A stretch of DNA of 64,000 bases, taken from contig NC_061510.1 in NCBI RefSeq assembly GCF_022539505.1, positions 36,481,047 through 36,545,046 of the forward strand, given 5' to 3'. Below the pieces are notes generated by a model. The model made no database searches. It saw only the letters and a list, made by a program, of their open reading frames with translations, and had not been told where the DNA came from. Shown here piece by piece: positions 58,312-64,000 of the stretch (positions within the stretch are counted from its first letter, which is position 1; every line of letters begins with the position of its first letter). The DNA comes from Lolium rigidum (Eukaryota; Streptophyta; Magnoliopsida; Poales; Poaceae). The position numbers were made by a program, and so were the translations under genes.

Positions 58312-58485
58312 ATGCCGACGGCCGCCAGCCGTCGGCACAGCCTAGAAGGCCGTCGGCACAGTCTGTGCCGACGGTGACCGTCGGCATAGCGTCGTCGGCA
58401 TAGTTCTGGTCGGGGACTGCCCGATCACCGTCGGCACAGACTGGCCGTCGGCATAGATTGTTGTGCCGACGGTAAAACCGTTGGC
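58312..58485. repeat. CACTA left subterminal repeats
   Basis: About ten copies of the (T)GCCGACGG/CCGTCGGCA word in both orientations, the typical transposase-binding array of grass CACTA elements. Confidence 0.9.
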
Positions 58486-59090
58486 ATAGTATTTCAAAAT
58501 TTTCAAAAAAATATTCAAAAAAAAAATTGAATTTTTTTTTATTTTTTTTCACTTTTCTTCTTCTACTTTTTTACTTGTTAATCTTTCACAATCACACTTA
58601 GTACACTTAATCTTAGGTTAAATTGCACTTATGGTCAAGTAACCCAGTTGGTCACCCATCCTCACACTACTCCCGCCCCGGCACGCTTAACTTCTTGGTT
58701 CTCTTCGGATGAGCTTCCCTGAAAGAAATGACACCTTGATGTTAATATTACCATATCTATCATATTAACCCTTTGACCGTGATGTCACACCTCTATATTT
58801 TTAAATTCTAAACAATTATTTAAGTAAACAACAATGAATATATATGAATAATAATATAGAATTTGAAAAACAATTAAATGATTTTATTTTTTGTTTTTTA
58901 TTTAATAAGGAATAATTAATATCAGTAAATGCGAATTTGGCAAATAATATGTCTAAATTGATCAGAAAAATGAGAGGAATACAAATATGACATCCATATC
59001 ATCTTTTGAACCTAAAAAGTTAACTTACCCAAAAATCATGAGCATTAGATCAAGTACCTCTAGTTTAAATTTGACTGACTTTATCGAAAA

Positions 59091-60837
59091 TGAGGTGGGA
59101 AACGGCCTCGGCATGGCATAGTTTGCCGAAACAAGGTCATATTTGGCACGTGTGTGGACCCTAGGATGGGAAGTAAGACCCCGGACGCGCATTTCAAATC
59201 CGATCCACGGTTGGCCATCTTTTTATTTTTAGCGTGCTCAAACGGTTTTTATTTGTGAAGCAGCTACATGGGGCGCATTTTAGTATGAAGTGAAACCTCC
59301 GTGCGATGATAGTAGACCACCTACGCACCACCTATCACATGAAATTTGCACGCGTTAGCTTTTTGGGAACCCATGCGGCTTCCGGCGGTGTCCCGCCGTA
59401 TCCGCTGGAAACTGATCGGATTTGAACTAGGGGTCAACTATCCGTCGCTCCAGAAATTCCGGAAAAATTGTTTTTAGTTCAACGACGCATCATTATATGT
59501 GCTAATTTTTGTCCGTTTAGTTTGTTCACGAATGGGTGCACCCGCACGCCCGGTACGGCGATACCGCATGTCTCGGGGGTCCTGTTTTGGCCAGATGACA
59601 ATTTGAACGAAGTCAAAAAATCCCACAGAATCGTGTGACGTCATTTTATATGTCATAGTAACTATTCCGTTTGTTAAAACTGGGATACGGCAATTATTTT
59701 GAAAAACCCTTCACGAAAAGGGCTATCGCATCCGGAGTTCTATGGATTTCAAGGGAAATGAGGTGGGAAACGGCCTCGGCATGGCATAGTTTGCCGAAAC
59801 GAGATCATATTTGGCATGTGTGTGGGCCCTAGGATGGGAAGTAACACCCCGGACGCGCATTTCTAATTCGATCCACGGTCGGCCATCTTTTCATTTTTAG
59901 CGTGCCCAAACGGTTTTTATTTGTGAAGCAGCTACATGGGGCGCATTTTAGCATGAAGTGAAACCTTCGTGCGATGATAGTAGACCACCTACGCACCACC
60001 TATCACATGACATTTGCACGCGTTAGATTTTTGGGAACCCATGCGGCCTCCGGCGGTGTCCCGCCGTATCCGCTGGAAACTGACCGGATTTGAACTAGGG
60101 GTCAACTATCCGTCGCTCCAGAAATTACGGAAAAATTGTTTTTAGTTCAACGACGCATCATTATATGTGCTAATTTTTGTCCGTTTAGTTTGTTCGCGAA
60201 TGGGTGCACCCGCACGCCCGGTACGGTGATACCGCATGTCTCGGGGGTCCTGTTTTGGCCAGATGGCAATTTGAACGAAGTCAAAAAATCCCATAGAGTC
60301 GCGTGACGTCTTTTTATATGTCATAGTAACTATTCCGTTTGTTAAAACTGGGATACGGCAATTATTTTGAAAAACCGTTCACGAAAAGGGCTATCACATC
60401 CGAAGTTATATGGATTTCAAGGGAAATGAGGTGGGAAACGGCCTCGGCATGACATAGTTTGCCGAAACGAGATCATATTTGGCATGTGTGTGGGCCCTAG
60501 GATGGGAAGTAACACCCCGGACGCGCATTTCTAATCCGATCCACGGTCGGCCATCTTTTCATTTTTAGCGTGCCCAAACGGTTTTTATTTGTGAAGCAGC
60601 TACATGGGGCGCATTTTAGTATGAAGTGAAACCTCCGTGCGATGATAGTAGACCACCTACGCACCACCTATCGGATGACATGTGCACGCGTTAGCTTTTG
60701 GGAACCCATGCGGCTTCCGGCGGTGTCCCGCCGTATCCGCTGAAAACTGACCGGATTTGAACTAGGGGTCAACTATCCGTCGCTCCAGAAATTCCGGAAA
60801 AATTGTTTTTAGTTCAACGACGCATCATTATATGCGA
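59091..60837. repeat. 668-bp tandem array in the CACTA interior, 2.6 copies
   Basis: TGAGGTGGGAAACGGCCTCG occurs at 59091, 59759 and 60427, exactly 668 bp apart. Copies differ at scattered bases only. The third copy stops at about 60837. Same family as 28301-29350. Confidence 0.95.
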
Positions 60838-61059
60838 CAATTTTTTCATTTTTGGCGTGTGTGAAAGCCATGAAACCTCGAACATTATAGCTCGTTTCTA
60901 AAAAGATTTGTTTAGGTATTTGAAATATTCCATTTTTTATATTTTTCTATGATAGATCTTGTTTTTCTGCAAAATTTGATATATTATACTTATTTTTCTC
61001 AATTAGAATGATTTAGTTGTGCTTTTTTGAAGACTGTCGTGCAGAAATAGAAAAAAGCT

Positions 61060-61284
61060 ATGCCGACGGGTTTGTAGTAAAAAAAAAGAAAAAAAATGTT
61101 GTGCCGACGGCCAGACTGGTCCTGTGCCGACGGTCAGAACTGTGCCGACGGTGACCGTCGGCACAACCGACTTGTGCCGACGGCCATTTTAACGCCGATG
61201 GCCATCTTTGTTGCTGCGGTCCGGATGCTTCTGTACCGACGGCCCCGATATTTGGCCGTCGGCACACACGGCGGCCGTCGGCAC
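61060..61284. repeat. CACTA right subterminal repeats
   Basis: About ten copies of GCCGACGG/CCGTCGGCA in both orientations, mirroring the left end. Confidence 0.9.
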
Positions 61285-61307
61285 ATCTGTGCTCTCCCGT
61301 AGTGAGT

Positions 61308-62614
61308 ACCAGGATTTGTTTGTATAAACACTAGATGCAGCGTGCTTTTCTTCTTCCAAGAAATGCAAAAGGCGCGTTGGAACATCTAGCAGCAACACCA
61401 GTAGACCGATATAGGCATACCATTTCGTTCAACTGTTCAACATACTAATTAAATAGAACTGGCCAGCTAACAAACTGTTGGAACATGTCCAAAATCGTAT
61501 ACCGTTCTATGTCCAGCATGTTGAATATAAATACTTTGTCCATTCTCTTTCGATTAGTTCGGATTTTTGGTTTAAATAACTAGTATAACAATTTTTCATG
61601 GTATCATAGTCAAGAGGTCTCAAATTCAAGACCCTTCTCACGCAGTATTAAAAACGAAAGATTTTTTTTGCGCCATTCACTGAACCAATATTACCATGCA
61701 TGAGGTTGCCACCGAAATAGCCAGGCAAGGCCCACGCCCGCCTTTTTTATCGCCCACGCACATCAATGACGTACAAGAAAACTCATGTTTCGAAGTCGAG
61801 CAACAAAGGGGGAATATGCAACGAGTTTGCGACATGACATTGTGTTATGGCACAAGCGCCTCCTCGCATCCATCTTTCCTCGTAGCCCTTCACCTACTCG
61901 CCTGTACCTCCACGGTATCATGGACCTATTATTGTAGTCGCAAGCGCAATCAAGTCGGCGAGCCCCTTCTTTCTCATCTTATTTCCGGAAATGCTTTGGT
62001 GCGGTTCAAATGGAGCAAAGATGATATTTGAGCCATTGCATGGCATAGGGATGCCCATCCATGGGGTCCGTACATGTGCCTCATTTCAATCTAACGACAT
62101 TCTCTAACCTATGTCAAGGTAACATTGAGTCGTGAGCACTACGCTGGTGAACCCCACCCGTGACTCAAATTTATGAAAAATTGTGCCACATTTCACCATC
62201 TTCCTCCTTCTGATCGACGACGGCATGCTGGGCAAAGGTCCCCAAAGTTCAACAAAATCTGCCATATAGGAGTAGAAAATACTTTATTTTGACATTTTCT
62301 CTTGGTAATTCAGATTTCAGAGATCTGGAAATTGAGAGAATATGATCATGAAAAACGGAAAGTGGCATGCGCATGATTGAAAAGTTCGCAAGTGAAGGCG
62401 TGGCCTGTGTCCGGGCCCGCATGCAGCTGTGGTCTTCTCTCAACTTTCATTCTGTGTCCCAAGTCATGAATTAGTCCTCCTTGACGCGCGCCCAATTAAT
62501 CGTCGTCAAAACCGCCGCTTTCCGCAGCACCACCATAATAAACAGCGAGCGCGTCCCGCCCCCCTCTCCCTCTCTCTCCCCGCACGCGGCTGCCGCCACG
62601 CCACGCCATCGCCG
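61308..62614. other. Intergenic region and promoter of the plus-strand gene
   Basis: No domain recognised in the modest plus-strand frame at 61696-62031. The pyrimidine-rich segment at about 62540-62600 (CCCCTCTCCCTCTCTCTCCCC) just before the ATG at 62615 is a typical plant 5' UTR. Confidence 0.4.
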
Positions 62615-62879
62615 ATGAGGAGCAGCAGCAGCAGCACCGCCGGCTCGGCGGCCGGGAGGAGGCGGAGGGACGTCACCGGCGACAGCAGCGACGACCTCTC
62701 CCGCTACTCCGTCGCCACCACCACGGCCTCGTCCGCACCCTCCGGCCGGTCGTCCGCAAGCGGCAGCGGCCGCGCTGCAGCCATCCTCGACGCCTTCCGC
62801 TCCTGCTTCGCCCCCGCGGATGCGCGCCTGCCGGAGACCTCCTTCTCCGACGACTTCGTCTCCGACCCCTCCCAACAAC
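62615..62879 (+). CDS. First exon of a Ser-rich protein, possibly a receptor-like cytoplasmic kinase (partial)
   Basis: The ATG at 62615 opens 88 codons of Ser/Arg-rich sequence (MRSSSSSTAGSAAGRRRR, DDLSRYSVATTTASSAPSGR, AAAILDAFRSCFAPADARLP) and ends at a strong donor (CAAC|GTACGT, phase 1). The style resembles the N-termini of calmodulin-binding receptor-like cytoplasmic kinases, but no kinase domain lies in the window, so this is a guess. Later exons are presumably beyond 64000 or unrecognised. Confidence 0.5.
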
Positions 62880-64000
62880 GTACGTGCCCGCACGTCTTCC
62901 CTTTTCTTTCTCCAATTCCTTTTGGTGCCTTTTTCTACTTTGTTGCGTGATGATCATCATATTGGTCGTCAACGGTGCCTAGTCAACGCGTATATCTGTA
63001 CTGCAACAGTTTTTCAATTGTATTTTTTTTCAATTGTATTTATTAGGAGGATGATTTTTTACTGGGATCTTTGCAGGAGTACTATTGTGTGCAAGAGCAC
63101 CCTAGCTCGTACTCCACACTCTTTCTATTTTTGGCTATAACAAGGGTTTGAGTTGTGGTCTTATGTCAGTGTCTCGTAGACTCGTAGTAGCATGTTTGCG
63201 GCAATAAGAATACATAGGATGCGTTCTCCTCAATCACACACCCTACATCAGTTTGTACTTAATGTTGTATCCGTTCCATTCGATTTGTCTCCATTTGATC
63301 ATGACTAGAACCCATCATGGGTAAATGTTTCAGTATATTATTTTATGTAGGTTAAATTAATAAGACCGTTGCCGGCAGAATGATACAAAGTGCTGAAAAC
63401 CAGCTAACAAGAAACGAATAACATCAAGCACACAAAAAAAGAATGAAGAACAACTAGAGCTTCAAGTCCATTGTCCCGTCCTGCAGTCCGGCTCAAGAAG
63501 ATACGAAGTTGGTGAAGAAGAGCATCATCCAGGTACTTGTACCATCGTCAACCTCGAGAGGCCAACAACGCCACAACGTCATCGGTTTCCACCTCTGAAG
63601 AAAGTTCCCTGCTTTTTCGTCCCGGATGGGGGTGGGAGGGGGGGGGGGGACCTTTCATGAGGCAGATAGCTTTCCCTGAGCATGCATGGGCATTGAAAGC
63701 CTGCTGCGGGAGAAGAAGACTTTGAGCACTCGCCTTGCCACGCCGCCACCCACAGACTTCACCTTCGCCTGCAATACCAACCACAAGACACAGGACCAAG
63801 TTGCCAGGAGAAGATATACAAGATGTTTCTGTATGGCTTTTGCTAATTCCAGATTAATCGGGAATTAAGTTAATTCCCGATCAACTCGACAACCGTTAGA
63901 TTTGCATTGTGATTCGTGCATACGAGAATTACACATGGATGTGTTGCATATCCTTTGCTTTAGTTGCACGTGAATTACACATGAAACCAGGTTGACCAGG
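62880..64000. other. Probable first intron and unassigned sequence to the window edge
   Basis: No further exon could be joined in frame. There is a run of 12-13 G at about 63639-63651. Nothing else recognised. Confidence 0.35.

Larger units (their letters stand above)
58292..61304. mobile_element. Complete non-autonomous CACTA element, 3.0 kb
   Basis: Terminal inverted repeats CACTACGGGAGAG / CTCTCCCGTAGTG (13 bp perfect) with a 3-bp duplication AGT at 58289-58291 and 61305-61307. Both ends hold dense subterminal GCCGTCGGCA/TGCCGACGG motifs. The interior is a 668-bp tandem array. No transposase coding seen. Confidence 0.97.

Noticed and set aside
59474..60324. Two near-identical 60-codon minus-strand frames
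   Set aside because: They are copies of the same non-coding 668-bp repeat unit in the CACTA element.
58292..61304. CRISPR-like array suggested by evenly spaced repeats
   Set aside because: This is plant nuclear DNA. Repeats are CACTA subterminal motifs and a 668-bp tandem unit, without the direct repeat/spacer pattern.
61696..62031. 111-codon plus-strand frame
   Set aside because: No motif, no promoter or splice context; likely chance.
1..64000. tRNA, rRNA or snRNA genes
   Set aside because: Scanned for tRNA A/B-box-like arrangements and rRNA words; nothing convincing. The only tRNA-related signal is the copia primer binding site at 22298.

Overview
The window is nuclear DNA of a grass, most likely a Pooideae/Triticeae species (wheat, barley, Aegilops or a relative). 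The evidence is the intron-containing plant genes, CTCCCTCCG-type Stowaway MITEs, GAGCATCTCCA-type Harbinger/Tourist elements, a CACTA element with CCGTCGGCA subterminal repeats, and a fragment of a gene family I associate with amplified copies in Triticeae. I rebuilt exons by hand from splice signals and reading frames. Four genes are complete and all lie on the minus strand: a class UBC4/5/6 ubiquitin-conjugating E2 (97-3385), an ACD6-like ankyrin/PGG membrane protein (15806-26052), an OCTOPUS-like protein (41677-42966) and a group-A MAP kinase kinase of the MKK1 type (48061-54139). A fifth gene starts on the plus strand at 62615, and I can support only its first exon.

Layout. 1-3.8 kb: E2 gene and short promoter. 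3.8-7.5 kb: truncated Ty1-copia element with its 3' LTR pointing at the E2 gene, joined to a GC-rich amplified-gene pseudogene. 8-11.2 kb: an LTR-like promoter followed by a 2.7 kb near-perfect inverted repeat of a retroelement coding segment. 11.2-14.1 kb: gutted hAT transposase, LINE RNase H scrap, Stowaway MITE. 14.1-15.8 kb: copy A of a local duplication. 15.8-26.1 kb: ACD6-like gene, whose first intron of about 8 kb holds a Stowaway MITE interrupted by a complete 5.1 kb Ty1-copia element and by a Tourist MITE. 27-32 kb: two LINE-mobilised GC-rich retroposons with long target-site duplications, and a tandem repeat shared with a CACTA element at 58-61 kb. 32-38.5 kb: copy B of the local duplication, interrupted by a 4 kb Helitron carrying a class III peroxidase fragment and by a 1.7 kb Harbinger element carrying a UIM-like, coiled-coil ORF. 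39-41.4 kb: repeats paralogous to 29-30.4 kb. 41.7-54.8 kb: OCTOPUS-like and MKK genes. 55-57 kb: PIF/Harbinger transposase relic. 58.3-61.3 kb: complete non-autonomous CACTA element. 62.6 kb to the end: start of a new gene.

The host genes look functionally independent (ubiquitination, defence-related membrane signalling, phloem/polarity, MAPK signalling). The most unusual content is how mobile DNA has built hairpin-capable or gene-carrying structures next to or inside them: the large palindrome, an inverted partial copy of an exon inside the MKK gene, and the UIM-like ORF inside a Harbinger element. All functional names rest on recognised motifs. No database search was possible.
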